Numbered from the stretch's first letter, positions 8,122 through 16,111 are shown. The stretch is DNA of 64,000 nucleotides from Saprospira grandis str. Lewin (GCF_000250635.1 NC_016940.1:558001-622000); one strand, 5' to 3'. Translations and numbers: made by a program. The notes: generated by a model not told the origin, from the letters alone.

Positions 8122-8210
8122 GGGGCCTCAGCTGCGGCTTCGCCTTGCTGCGGTTACTCCTTTCAGTCGTCGAACTGCGGCCTAAAGGCCTTGTTGTCGT
8201 TGCGCAGCTT
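8122..8210 (+). repeat. Multi-hairpin repeat, partial unit of a double copy (copy 3a)
   Basis: Starts GGGGCCTCAGC and has hairpin 1, then a module seen only in partial units: GGTTACTCC, CAGTCGTCGAACTG, the hairpin GGCC-TAAA-GGCC, and TTGTTGTCG. It then breaks off at GCGCAGCTT, and a full unit begins 12 bp later. The same partial + full order recurs at 23.0 kb and 45.1 kb. Confidence 0.85.
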
Positions 8211-8221
8211 AATGTTGTTTT

Positions 8222-8348
8222 GGGGCCTCCGCCTCCCTTCGGTCGTCGGCGCTACGTTCCGCAGCTCGCTGTTCGCTCGGCCCTGCGCAAAAAAACAAGT
8301 TTTTTGCTGGGTCTGCGGCTGCGCCGCACTGCTGCACATCGCTAGGCC
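8222..8348 (+). repeat. Multi-hairpin repeat, class I (copy 3b)
   Basis: Starts GGGGCCT and ends CGCTAGGCC. Hairpin 2 is GCAAAAAA / TTTTTTGC with loop ACAAG, and hairpin 3 is TGCGGC-TGC-GCCGCA. A further hairpin TTGGCCC-TGC-GGGCCAA follows the end. It occupies most of the gap between mce and the TlpA-like gene. Confidence 0.9.
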
Positions 8349-8516
8349 GTTTTGGCCCTGCGGGCCAAGGACCAATTTCCTGAGCCTTGCAGCGAAGCTA
8401 AGAACTTAGCCCCTCTTTTTAAAACCTGATCTTTCTTTAAGGGAGTTTTAGCATTCTTGTTGAGCAAAATGGAAAAAAAGACCCAAAAAATAAATCTAGC
8501 GCAAAAAAACGCTTTT

Positions 8517-8637
8517 GGCCTAGCGATGTGTAAGGGTGGCCGAAGGCCAGACCGAGCTTTTTGAGCAAAGCGAAAAAAGCGATGGGCCGAGCAGACCTGC
8601 GAGCCCTGAAACGTAGCGCAGCGCAGCTGAGGCCCCC
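8517..8637 (-). repeat. Multi-hairpin repeat, class I (copy 4)
   Basis: Reverse orientation, from GGCCTAGCGATGTG to GCTGAGGCCCCC. Hairpin 2 is GCTTTTT / AAAAAGC with the long TCGCTTTGCTC loop. The central block is of the GCAGGTCTGCTC type. It lies tail to tail with copy 3b, 170 bp apart. Confidence 0.9.
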
Positions 8638-8665
8638 AAAAAATAAAAAATAATTCCCTCGCAAA

Positions 8666-8755
8666 ATGGACAAAAAAATAGCCGCCTTCGTTTTTTTCTT
8701 GCTGGCCCAGCTTTTGAATAACTTTAGGGCAGTAAATTTCGATTTTCAGTTTTAA
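8666..8755 (+). pseudogene. 29-codon signal-peptide-like mini-ORF beside a repeat
   Basis: ATG-to-TAA ORF reading MDKKIAAFVFFLLAQLLN followed by a short polar tail. The basic start plus hydrophobic core resembles a secretion signal without a mature protein. It begins 29 bp beyond repeat copy 4. It could be a remnant of a secreted protein, a genuine tiny membrane peptide, or chance. A similar case is at 18660. Confidence 0.3.
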
Positions 8756-8829
8756 ATAGCCTTTAACTAGAAACTTAGTTAAAAAAACTTAGTTTTGTTG
8801 ACGGTATTTAGATTTATATCAAAAATAAA

Positions 8830-10326
8830 ATGCTTTACATGAATTGGATTGCACACAGCTTATTGACCTTTTCCTTGTTTTGTTTTGCGCAAGGACTCTG
8901 GGCCCAAAAAGGCTATGACATCAAGGTAAAATTAAAAGATTATAAGAACGATACTTGTATTTTGGGCTATCGTTTGGGAGACAAAACTTATGTGAAAGAT
9001 ACGGCCATTGGCCGCAATGCGCAGGGATATTTTGAGTTTAAGAAAGATACGCTCTTAGAAAAAGGGGTGTATTTGATTTTGACCAAGCCGAGCAATAGTT
9101 ATTTCGAGTTTTTGGTCCCTTCTGATGAGGAGCAAACACTGACCTTAGAAACCAAGGACGAAGGCGGAAATTGGGTAAAAAACCTCAATATTAAAGGCTC
9201 TAAGGATAATATGGCCTTTGTAAATTATCTGCATTTTTTGTCTGAGCAGGCCGAAAAAAACAGAAACTTGCAGAGCCGTCTGCAAGAACTTCAAAAAGAG
9301 CTAGACGAAATGCAGGGCCAAGGGCCAAAAAAGGCAAAATTGCAGGCCGAAAAAGAGGAGCTGGAGCAAAAAATGAAGAAATTGAATGGGGAAGTAACGG
9401 CTTATCAGGAAAAAATGATCAAGGAGCAGCCCAACTACTTATCGACCAAGTTAATTTTGGCTTCTCGTCAGCCCGAGGTACCCGAAGCCATTGCTGGCGA
9501 CAGACTACAGTCTTATTATTATTTCAAAAAACATTATTGGGATGATTTTGACTTTAGCGATATGCGTTTGATTCGCACCCCTGTTTTTCAGCAGAAACTA
9601 GATTTTTACTGTGATAAATTAACAGTGCAAGAGCCTGACTCTGTTATTGCTTCTGTTGATTTTATTTTGAGCAATATTATTAAGGCCGGCGACAAAGATA
9701 TGTATCAGTTTGCCGCTGCGCATTTGCTCAATCGCTACGCCAACAGCAAAGTAATTTGCATGGATAATGTTTATTATCATATTGGAAGCAAATATTATTG
9801 TGGGGCGGAAAAACCAGAATGGGTAGACCCCGAACAATTGGAGAAAATTTGTGAAAATGTTGAAGATTTGCGTTATAGCCTTTGTGGAGAAAAAGCGCAG
9901 GACATTAAACTGACCAATATTAAAACGGGCTTGCCCGTTAGCCTTTATGGTTTGAAAAAGCGTTTTGTGGCCGTTTATTTTTGGGACCCCAGTTGTGGAA
10001 ACTGTAGCAAAAATTCTAAGAAATTGGTCCCTGTTTATGAAAAATGGAAAGACAAAGGCTTTGAAATTTATGGGATTTGCAGCAAAAACATTGATGATGT
10101 AGATGCTTGTAAGAAAAAGATCAAAGAATTGGGCATGAACTGGATCAACACCAGCGATAAGGCTTATCCTTTGGCCTTGACCAAAAAGCTTTATAATGTA
10201 AAAGTGAATCCTTTTGTCTATTTGTTGGACCAAGAAAAAAATATCTTGTACAAACGCTTAGACCCCGAGCAAATTGATCAAATTTTGACTCGTGCAGCCG
10301 AAGAAGAGGCCAAAGAAAAAGGATAA
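8830..10326 (+). CDS. Secreted/periplasmic TlpA-type thioredoxin protein with DUF4369/DUF5106-like N-terminus
   Basis: 498 residues. A signal peptide (to about residue 25, ending GLWAQ) is followed by a beta-rich DUF4369-like domain (27-125: YDIKVKLKDYKNDTCILGYR). A charged coiled coil comes next (about 137-200, rich in E, K, L and Q), then a helical DUF5106-like region (205-350), then a thioredoxin fold. The redox motif is C389-G-N-C392 in FWDPSCGNCSKNSKK, and the cis-proline region is VNPFVYLLD. Such proteins act in the Bacteroidota envelope as thiol-disulfide oxidoreductases; the partner is unknown. ATG 8839 is an alternative start. The stop is followed by a terminator that is duplicated downstream of the next gene. 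Confidence 0.85.
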   Translation: MLYMNWIAHSLLTFSLFCFAQGLWAQKGYDIKVKLKDYKNDTCILGYRLGDKTYVKDTAIGRNAQGYFEFKKDTLLEKGVYLILTKPSNSYFEFLVPSDEEQTLTLETKDEGGNWVKNLNIKGSKDNMAFVNYLHFLSEQAEKNRNLQSRLQELQKELDEMQGQGPKKAKLQAEKEELEQKMKKLNGEVTAYQEKMIKEQPNYLSTKLILASRQPEVPEAIAGDRLQSYYYFKKHYWDDFDFSDMRLIRTPVFQQKLDFYCDKLTVQEPDSVIASVDFILSNIIKAGDKDMYQFAAAHLLNRYANSKVICMDNVYYHIGSKYYCGAEKPEWVDPEQLEKICENVEDLRYSLCGEKAQDIKLTNIKTGLPVSLYGLKKRFVAVYFWDPSCGNCSKNSKKLVPVYEKWKDKGFEIYGICSKNIDDVDACKKKIKELGMNWINTSDKAYPLALTKKLYNVKVNPFVYLLDQEKNILYKRLDPEQIDQILTRAAEEEAKEKG

Positions 10327-10413
10327 TTTCTCCCCTTTCAATTAGCGGCTTTCAATTAGCAAGCGGCAGAAAAATCAGATGGATTTTTCTGCCGCTTTTT
10401 TTGTCTAAGAAAT
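10318..10413. repeat. Direct repeat, left copy, carrying a terminator
   Basis: These 96 bp recur, with about five differences, at 11962-12058. The left copy begins in the last codons of the TlpA-like gene (AAAGGATAATTTC, which includes its TAA stop) and ends at TAAGAAAT. The two copies bracket the Fic gene exactly. Confidence 0.9.
10362..10402 (+). terminator. Terminator of the TlpA-like gene
   Basis: 15-bp perfect stem AGCGGCAGAAAAATC / GATTTTTCTGCCGCT with a 5-nt loop, followed by a T run. It is part of the left direct repeat. Confidence 0.9.
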
Positions 10414-10592
10414 AATGAGCCAGCTTATTTGTATACTTTTTTTCTATTTTTACAATAATAGGTTAGTCCGGAGTTCAAAGTTTAAGCTCAAAGCAAAAGG
10501 CTAAACTTTTGAATCTGTACATCCAAAGGCAAATACTTACAAGCAGTTTATAAACCAAGTTGGCTAAAAAACTTTTTTTAACACGACCTAAT

Positions 10593-11963
10593 ATGATTGA
10601 ATTAAGCAGAGACCTCCTTTCAGCAGACCTATATCAAGAAATAAAAAACCTTCTTGGGGAAATTGAAGAATTTAGACAATCGCCCTTAGATAAAATTGCT
10701 CTTGAAAAACTAAGAGAACATTTTAGAACTCATCATATATTTCATAGTTCAGGAATAGAGGGGAACCGATTAACATTACAGGAAACTTCATTAGTTCTTA
10801 AAGAAGGGATCGATATCAGAGGGAAACCCTTGAAGGATAGTATTGAAGTTAAAAACCTTGGAATTGCATTTGATTTTTTATACGAATTAGTACAACAAGA
10901 TGTAGAAATTACTGAAAATTACATCAAGCAACTTCACAGTCTAATTATAGGCAACGACCCGACTCTAGATCCTGGCAATTATAGAAATATTGGTGTGATT
11001 ATAACTGGTTCAGAACACAGACCCCCAGAACCTTTTGAAGTACCAATAAAAATGCGTGATTTATTTGATTGGATCAAAGCCAATAAAGATGAAAATCCAA
11101 TCATTGTTGCTGCTGTTGCTCATCATGAAATAGTAAAAATTCACCCCTTTAAAGATGGAAATGGTAGAACGGCAAGATTACTTCTAAATTTAATATTACT
11201 CAAAAGTGGATTTCCGATTTGTAATATCAAAAGAAGCGAAAGACCAGACTATTATAACGCATTAAGTTTGGCTGATGAGGGAGAATATGAGCCAATAATT
11301 GAAGTCGTTACAAAAAACTGCACTGAATTATTTGGAGAGTATATTCGACTAAGAGATGAGTCAAATAGACTAAAAGGTTGGGCAAAAAGACTTGGTAATA
11401 AAGATACTCAACAGGAGCTGGCAAAAAGAAAGACTCAATTTGAACTTTGGTTGAATAAGGTAAATCAAATTAAATTAGAGTTCAAACAAGTTGTAAATGT
11501 AATTGATGAAAACGTAGAAAGTTATTATGTTAGCTTTTATGAATACCCTCCTATTACATTTGAAAAATATCAGCAGCTCAGAGAAAAAGGAATAGCGGCA
11601 GGTACCAACTTTTTTTCCATTCGTTTTCACAATAACGAGACAAATAGAATTGTAACTACCCTAATGTTTAGGTTCTATCGCTCTAATAAAAAATTCCCAC
11701 CAACAGCAAACATAATCCCACTTGAATTGAATTTTTTCAATGCAGAAACAAATGACTTCCAATTTATTGGTTACTCCAATCATAGCCATGAAATTAACTT
11801 AAGATCATTTTTTATTGCAGATAATGGCCGTCTTGTAGTTAGATATGCAAATTCTGACAAAAAAAATCCAAGTTGGGAAAAAGATCATGACAATGAAGTT
11901 CTTTCTGAGGTGGTTCAGTCCTTTTTTGAAAAAGTATTTTCGTCGATGCTCGGAATTAGATAA
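10593..11963 (+). CDS. Fic-domain AMP-transferase-like protein
   Basis: 456 residues from ATG 10593; a TTG at 10560 would add 11 residues. Fic enzymes usually transfer AMP from ATP to a target protein. The full catalytic motif HPFKDGNGRTAR is present from about residue 184. An N-terminal autoinhibitory motif S-x3-E-G is seen in FHSSGIEGNRLTLQET (residues 52-57), which marks a class II Fic protein held inactive by its own Glu. A C-terminal region of about 190 residues (from about 265) of unknown fold follows. The gene is visibly more A+T-rich than its neighbours and nearly lacks the GGCC words common around it. It lies between two copies of a 96-bp terminator segment, which suggests late insertion. 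No antitoxin gene accompanies it. Confidence 0.92.
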   Translation: MIELSRDLLSADLYQEIKNLLGEIEEFRQSPLDKIALEKLREHFRTHHIFHSSGIEGNRLTLQETSLVLKEGIDIRGKPLKDSIEVKNLGIAFDFLYELVQQDVEITENYIKQLHSLIIGNDPTLDPGNYRNIGVIITGSEHRPPEPFEVPIKMRDLFDWIKANKDENPIIVAAVAHHEIVKIHPFKDGNGRTARLLLNLILLKSGFPICNIKRSERPDYYNALSLADEGEYEPIIEVVTKNCTELFGEYIRLRDESNRLKGWAKRLGNKDTQQELAKRKTQFELWLNKVNQIKLEFKQVVNVIDENVESYYVSFYEYPPITFEKYQQLREKGIAAGTNFFSIRFHNNETNRIVTTLMFRFYRSNKKFPPTANIIPLELNFFNAETNDFQFIGYSNHSHEINLRSFFIADNGRLVVRYANSDKKNPSWEKDHDNEVLSEVVQSFFEKVFSSMLGIR

Positions 11964-12058
11964 AGGATAATTTCTTACCCTTTCAATTAGCGGCTTTCAA
12001 ATAGCGAGCGGCAGAAAAATCAGATGGATTTTTCTGCCGCTTTTTTTGTCTAAGAAAT
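11962..12058. repeat. Direct repeat, right copy, carrying a terminator
   Basis: Second copy of the 10318-10413 segment. It begins inside the Fic stop codon region (TAAAGGATAATTTC) and ends TAAGAAAT. The few differences are in the short stretch before the stem and in CAAATAGCGAG versus CAATTAGCAAG. Confidence 0.9.
12008..12048 (+). terminator. Terminator of the fic gene (duplicate)
   Basis: Same stem GCGGCAGAAAAATC / GATTTTTCTGCCGC as at 10362, with a T run after it. Confidence 0.9.
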
Positions 12059-12071
12059 TATTGCTCAGTCT

Positions 12072-12103
12072 ATTGACATTAGCATTTTTTATCCCTAACT
12101 TTA
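12072..12103 (+). promoter_or_regulatory. Candidate promoter of the small HTH-like gene
   Basis: ATTG at 12072-12075 and TAACTTTA at 12096-12103 are separated by 20 bp, close to the Bacteroidota TTTG/TAnnTTTG arrangement. The ATG lies 24 bp further on. Confidence 0.4.
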
Positions 12104-12127
12104 GAAACAACAAAAAAACACCGCCCC

Positions 12128-12583
12128 ATGACGAGTCTTCAAGAAAAAATGCAGGATTATAAATTGAGTAAAAAAATGCTCAAGGCTTTTTACGGCATTT
12201 CTTATCCGACCTTGCGCAAACGCCTACGCGCTGCGGGTTTGGAGCATTTTATTGGCCGCAGAAAATTTCTCTTTGCGGAGTTTCTCCTCATTTTTAAGGC
12301 TTTGGGCCAACCCGCAGCCATTTTGGAAGAGGTGGCAGAACTGGCCCTTATTTATGAGCAACTCATTAGCTTGGGCCTATTAAAAGGGCAATCGCAAAAG
12401 GATTTGCCACAAAAAGGGCAAAAAAAGGAGGAAATTCTTTCTTCTTCGCCAAAATTATGGCTTTTGCAAAAGCCCTTGGCTTTGCTCGACCGTTTTATTG
12501 CTCTTTATTATCAGGTTTTGCTCAAAGGCTGGGAGTTGTTATATGGTCCAACAGAAAACTATGCAGCTAAACAAGCGGCATAG
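12128..12583 (+). CDS. Small HTH-like protein, unknown function
   Basis: 151 residues. The N-terminal 45 residues contain LSKKMLKAFYGISYPTLRKR, which reads as a helix-turn-helix (AFYGIS - turn - YPTLRKRLRAAGL). The rest is helical and Leu-rich, with a Lys/Gln-rich linker (about 83-103) and a hydrophobic C-terminal helix. No family is recognised; DNA binding is an inference from the HTH pattern. It lies directly after the right-hand terminator repeat. No partner gene follows for 500 bp. Confidence 0.7.
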   Translation: MTSLQEKMQDYKLSKKMLKAFYGISYPTLRKRLRAAGLEHFIGRRKFLFAEFLLIFKALGQPAAILEEVAELALIYEQLISLGLLKGQSQKDLPQKGQKKEEILSSSPKLWLLQKPLALLDRFIALYYQVLLKGWELLYGPTENYAAKQAA

Positions 12584-12645
12584 TTCGTCTATTAGCCATA
12601 GCAGCTACTTTTTATCCCTCAATTTTTACGATCTATTTATGGCCA

Positions 12646-12659
12646 TGGGCTTCAGCCCA
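12646..12659. repeat. Short palindrome of the TTTCAACC family
   Basis: TGGGC-TTCA-GCCCA, perfect 5-bp arms. It is one of five such palindromes between 12646 and 12928 in a gene-free gap of about 500 bp. Confidence 0.65.
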
Positions 12660-12723
12660 GGGCGGGAATAATATAAGTTGTTTTTTAACCCTGAATTTTT
12701 AGTATGGAGTTTAAGTGTACTGC

Positions 12724-12741
12724 CATGGGCTAAAGCCCATG
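12724..12741. repeat. Short palindrome of the TTTCAACC family
   Basis: CATGGGCTAAAGCCCATG, a perfect 18-nt palindrome with core GGGCTAAAGCCC. Confidence 0.7.
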
Positions 12742-12764
12742 CTTGTAAGTCTATGCAAACTGGT

Positions 12765-12776
12765 GGGCTAAAGCCC
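12765..12776. repeat. Short palindrome of the TTTCAACC family
   Basis: GGGCTAAAGCCC, repeating the core of the palindrome 40 bp upstream. Confidence 0.65.
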
Positions 12777-12854
12777 TTCTTTGCTGAAAATGGGAAAGGG
12801 TTTTCTTCTAAAAAAGAAAAACTGCTGGAGAAAAATGCCTTTGTTCAAAGCGGT

Positions 12855-12872
12855 AGAGGATTTTAATCCTCT
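12855..12872. repeat. Short palindrome of the TTTCAACC family
   Basis: AGAGGAT-TTTA-ATCCTCT, perfect 7-bp arms. Confidence 0.6.
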
Positions 12873-12906
12873 TCGCATTATAAATCTAGAATGAATTTGT
12901 TGTATG

Positions 12907-12928
12907 GCTGTGGGTTTCAACCTACAGC
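12907..12928. repeat. Short palindrome of the TTTCAACC family
   Basis: GCTGTGGGTT-TC-AACCTACAGC: 10-bp arms with a single G.T wobble. It closely matches the palindrome at 36938-36957. Confidence 0.7.
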
Positions 12929-12946
12929 TATGGCCGAAGGCCAAAC

Positions 12947-13073
12947 GGCTGAGGGATGGATAGCAGTGGCCGTCAGGCCAGACCCAGTTTTTTGAGCGAA
13001 GCGAAAAAACGCAGGGCCGAGCGAACAGCGAGCTGCGACACAGCCCGACCCGACCGCAGGGAGGGGCAGCCCC
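12947..13073 (-). repeat. Multi-hairpin repeat, class II (copy 5)
   Basis: From GGCTGAGGGATGG to GGGGCAGCCCC. Hairpin 2 is GTTTTTT / AAAAAAC with loop CGCTTCGCTC. It ends 8 bp from the end of the convergently placed glycosyltransferase gene. Confidence 0.9.
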
Positions 13074-13081
13074 AAAAAAAC

Positions 13082-14221
13082 TTACTGCTCTATATCTTTA
13101 AACGTTTTTACCTTTTTGGCAAAATGCAGCCAGACAATACTTTTGCGCAAATAACCCGCAGTATTAAATCGAGGCGTTTTTTGATAGGCATAGGCCGCAA
13201 GCCGCTCTTTTATTTCGGCTCTTTTTTTCCAGTGTTTGGGAAAAGCAAAGAAAAAATGCCAGTGCGCCTTAACAATGGCCGCAATACTCCCCCATTTTCC
13301 ATCCTTAAGAAAACGAATAGCGGCCAGACCATCGAGTAAAAGTCGCCAGTATAAGAGCAGAAAAAGTGTTGGCCCGCCCTCCAAATTTTTGAGCAGACAA
13401 ACCAAACTATTTCTAAAATTGAGATAATCTTTTCGGGGATTATTAGGAGGCAGGGTGCCGCCGCCAACATGCCACACCTTAGATTTTGGACAAACATAAA
13501 TTTGGTAATTGCCTTTTTTTAATCGCCAGCAAAAATCAATTTCTTCCATATGAGCAAAAAAATCGGCATCTAATCCGCCAAACTGATGATAAAGTTGGCT
13601 GCGAATGCAAAGGGCGGCCCCAGAGGCCCAAAAAACCTCTTGCGTTTGGTCATATTGCCCCTGATCTTCTTCCAATTCAGAAAAAATTCGTCCCCGACAA
13701 AAAGGATAGCCCCAATGGTCCATCCAGCCCCCCGCAGCCCCAGCATATTCAAACAAATTGCGTTGGGCCTCCATCAAAATTTTGGGTTGGGCGGCCGCTC
13801 TTTGCGGAGATTTTTCTAGACAATGAATCAATGGCTCTACCCAATCGGGACTAACTTCTACATCCGAATTGAGCAACACATAATAATCTGCATGTTGCAA
13901 TTGGGCCAAGCCGCGGTTGTAGCCTTCGGCAAAGCCATAATTTTCGGGCAAATCAATATAATAGCGTGGAATTTTTCTGTCGGCAGATTGAGCTGGTGGA
14001 AAAGGCTGATCGGCCGTAGCCATAAAGCGCTCGAAGCCCCATTTTTTTAGTCGGTCAATGGAATCGTCTGTAGAGCCATTATCGATCACAAAAAGTTGCG
14101 CATTCGGATAAGTCGTTTGCAAAACCGAGGGTAAAAAGCGCTCGAGATAATCGGCTCCATTATAATTGAGGATAGCGATAGCCACCAGCGGCTGTTGAGC
14201 GGCTACTTTAGAAGCAGGCAT
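13082..14221 (-). CDS. Family 2 glycosyltransferase
   Basis: 379 residues with a GT-A fold. It transfers a sugar from a nucleotide-sugar donor, probably for a surface glycan. Landmarks: VAIAILNYNGADYLERFL at residue about 13, VIDNGSTDDS, the metal-binding DXD-type YYVLLNSDVEVSPDW, and the acceptor-side FFAHMEEIDFCWRLKK (ED motif with Q/RxxRW-like end). The C-terminal third carries one or two hydrophobic stretches (FLLLYWRLLLDGLAAI), suggesting membrane association. Third gene of the operon SH3 protein - ribF - this gene, 11 bp after ribF. Confidence 0.9.
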   Translation of the reverse strand: MPASKVAAQQPLVAIAILNYNGADYLERFLPSVLQTTYPNAQLFVIDNGSTDDSIDRLKKWGFERFMATADQPFPPAQSADRKIPRYYIDLPENYGFAEGYNRGLAQLQHADYYVLLNSDVEVSPDWVEPLIHCLEKSPQRAAAQPKILMEAQRNLFEYAGAAGGWMDHWGYPFCRGRIFSELEEDQGQYDQTQEVFWASGAALCIRSQLYHQFGGLDADFFAHMEEIDFCWRLKKGNYQIYVCPKSKVWHVGGGTLPPNNPRKDYLNFRNSLVCLLKNLEGGPTLFLLLYWRLLLDGLAAIRFLKDGKWGSIAAIVKAHWHFFFAFPKHWKKRAEIKERLAAYAYQKTPRFNTAGYLRKSIVWLHFAKKVKTFKDIEQ

Positions 14222-14232
14222 TTGATTTTATT

Positions 14233-15180
14233 TTATTGTTGGGCAAAAAAGGCGAGGCTATCTAGGCGATCTTTCGCCAATTGTGCCGAAAGTTGGTCCA
14301 GATTTTCAAAGCGAACATCCGCTCTTAAATATTTGAGCATTTCGACCTTGAGTTCTTGGCCATAAAGGTCGCCCTCAAAATCAAAAATATTAATTTCGAC
14401 GGTAATATTCGGTTCATTTTCTAAGGTAGGCCGCGGTCCTCGGTAAAGCATCCCCTGTTTTTTTTCGCCATTGGGCAAAATCACTTGCGCCACATAAATA
14501 CCTTCTGGCGGCAAGAGTTTGTAGGGATTTTCTATGGAAATATTGGCGGTGGGAAAGCCCAGTTTTCGGCCCAATTGCAAGCCCTTCACTACTTTTCCCG
14601 AAAAGCTATAGGGTCGCCCCAATAATTGTTGGGCCAGCATAATTTTGCCTTCCGAAATTGCTCTGCGAATTTTGGTCGAGCTCACAGCAATCTCATCCAC
14701 TTCCTTTTTATCAAACTCCTTGAGTGCAAAATTTCGGCTTTTTTGTGCCTCTCGCAAAAAATGGATGTCGCCAGCCCGGCCCTTGCCAAACTTATGGTCG
14801 TAACCAATGGCAATACAAGCTGGCTGAAAATAATGCAGTAGAAATTGATCCAAATAATCTGCGGGACTCAAAGAAGAAAAGGCCTCTGTAAAAGGCACCA
14901 CCACCAAGTTTGCAATGCCCGCCTGCTCTAAAATATCGGCTTTTTCTTCTAGGGTCGTTAGCAAACGCAAACTACTTTGTTCCCCTCTTTTTTGGGCCAA
15001 AACAATTCTTGGATGCGGATCAAAAGTCAGCAAAACCGTCTCTCCATCTTGCGCTTCAGCTAGTTGGACCAACTGCTTGATAATATGTTGATGCCCCAAA
15101 TGCACTCCATCAAAAGAGCCCATGCTCAGCACCGCCCGCTTAAATTTGGGCAAAGCCTCTAGTTGGCGATAAATGTTCAT
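14233..15180 (-). CDS. ribF: Bifunctional riboflavin kinase / FAD synthetase
   Basis: Phosphorylates riboflavin to FMN and adenylylates FMN to FAD. Its 315 residues match the bifunctional bacterial form. The N-terminal nucleotidyltransferase domain has GSFDGVHLGHQHII (22-35) and the SSTKIRRAI signature of the second nucleotide motif. The C-terminal kinase domain has GRKLGFPTANI (the PTAN motif) and the catalytic-loop region NITVEINIFDFEGDLYGQ. Its ATG follows the upstream stop directly (TAGATG), a tight coupling. The operon partners (SH3 protein, glycosyltransferase) do not point to a shared pathway. Confidence 0.96.
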   Translation of the reverse strand: MNIYRQLEALPKFKRAVLSMGSFDGVHLGHQHIIKQLVQLAEAQDGETVLLTFDPHPRIVLAQKRGEQSSLRLLTTLEEKADILEQAGIANLVVVPFTEAFSSLSPADYLDQFLLHYFQPACIAIGYDHKFGKGRAGDIHFLREAQKSRNFALKEFDKKEVDEIAVSSTKIRRAISEGKIMLAQQLLGRPYSFSGKVVKGLQLGRKLGFPTANISIENPYKLLPPEGIYVAQVILPNGEKKQGMLYRGPRPTLENEPNITVEINIFDFEGDLYGQELKVEMLKYLRADVRFENLDQLSAQLAKDRLDSLAFFAQQ

Positions 15181-15792
15181 CTAATTTTCCTGTTCTGTTT
15201 CGCTATTGCTATTTTCTGCCTCATCTGCGGCCTCCCTCGGGGGCCTTGGCGCAGGTTTATTTTTGCGGTAAGGACGAACGCCAGCCCCATATACCCAACC
15301 TTCTCGGCCGTTTTTATCTCGCACTTTCACCCAAGGCTCCCGCGTAAATTCATCAACAGAAACACGCAGCCCCTGTTCAAAATCAGTCACTTCATTCAAA
15401 GAAACTAATTCCTCCCCATGGGGCAAATAGCGAATCAAAGTGCTATCCAAATAAGGGCCCGTCCGAAATTTCAGACTATCTAAAACGACATAATATTTTA
15501 ACAGATTTGCCGTAGCCGCTGAGCTTGCCGCTTGGGCCGCCGTACTATCTACCGAAACCACTTCTGGCGCAGGCAACTCCTCCGTTCGGCTACATCTCGA
15601 CACCCCATACAATAAAAGCGAACCAATTAACAAGCCCCCACTAATCAACTCAATGGGGCGCAAAACAGACAAAATTCCTTTTTTTTCTGTAGGATCTTTC
15701 TCCAAATCGAGCTTCTTCTGCTGCTGTTGCTGTTTTCTGGCCTTTGCTTCGGCTCTTTTTCTTTCCCTTCTTTTCCGAGAGCTTTCTGACAT
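15181..15792 (-). CDS. Membrane-anchored SH3-domain protein
   Basis: 203 residues from ATG 15792 (MSESSRKRRERKRAEAKARK). The frame is open to 15978 upstream, but that part is repeat sequence, so the shorter start is chosen. A very basic, Gln-rich cytoplasmic N-terminus (1-50) is followed by one membrane helix (about 57-80). Then comes a linker and a bacterial SH3 domain (about 108-182) with YYVVLDSLKFRTGP and the ending WVKVRDKNGREGWVYGAGV. Such domains often bind cell-wall material. A Pro-rich tail follows. First gene of the ribF operon. Confidence 0.8.
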   Translation of the reverse strand: MSESSRKRRERKRAEAKARKQQQQQKKLDLEKDPTEKKGILSVLRPIELISGGLLIGSLLLYGVSRCSRTEELPAPEVVSVDSTAAQAASSAATANLLKYYVVLDSLKFRTGPYLDSTLIRYLPHGEELVSLNEVTDFEQGLRVSVDEFTREPWVKVRDKNGREGWVYGAGVRPYRKNKPAPRPPREAADEAENSNSETEQEN

Positions 15793-15817
15793 ATTCTCTG
15801 CAATTTTATATTTTTTA

Positions 15818-15956
15818 GGGGCTTCCCCTGCGGCCCTTTGGGCCTTGGGTCGGGCTGTGTCGGGGCTCGCTATTCGCTCGGCCCTGCAGTTTTTTTTCGC
15901 TGCGCTCAAAAAACTTGGGTCTGCGGCTGCGCCGCCCCCCTTTCCATCCCTAAGCC
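15818..15956 (+). repeat. Multi-hairpin repeat, class II variant GGCTT/AAGCC (copy 6)
   Basis: Starts GGGGCTTCCCC and ends CCATCCCTAAGCC. Both ends differ from the other class II copies (GGCTG/CAGCC) and still match each other. Hairpin 2 is AGTTTTTT / AAAAAACT with the long loop. It lies 25 bp upstream of the SH3-protein start, in the opposite direction. Confidence 0.9.
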
Positions 15957-16074
15957 GACGCAAGAGCCTGGCCCCCACTAAAGCTTAGGCTGGAACTGCG
16001 CCAAATTTACAAAAAAGATCAAGCTATTTAGAACTTTATCAGCTCATTTCAACGACAGAGCAACTTCCTACTCA

Positions 16075-16111
16075 TAAAAAAATCCGCTCAGCAAAATAGC
16101 TGAGCGGATTT
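16075..16111 (-). terminator. Terminator of the TonB receptor gene
   Basis: Perfect 13-bp stem AAATCCGCTCAGC / GCTGAGCGGATTT with a 6-nt loop. The A run on its left is the T run for leftward transcription. Confidence 0.9.

Noticed and set aside
8106-8409. Several overlapping ORFs on both strands between mce and the TlpA-like gene
   Set aside because: All lie on repeat copies 3a/3b and have the recurring repeat peptides.
10560-10592. TTG start for the Fic gene
   Set aside because: It gives an 11-residue extension, but an ATG is available at 10593; kept as an alternative only.
12678-12866. 62-codon ORF in the gap after the HTH-like gene
   Set aside because: It runs over two TTTCAACC-family palindromes, has no start signal and no protein-like composition.
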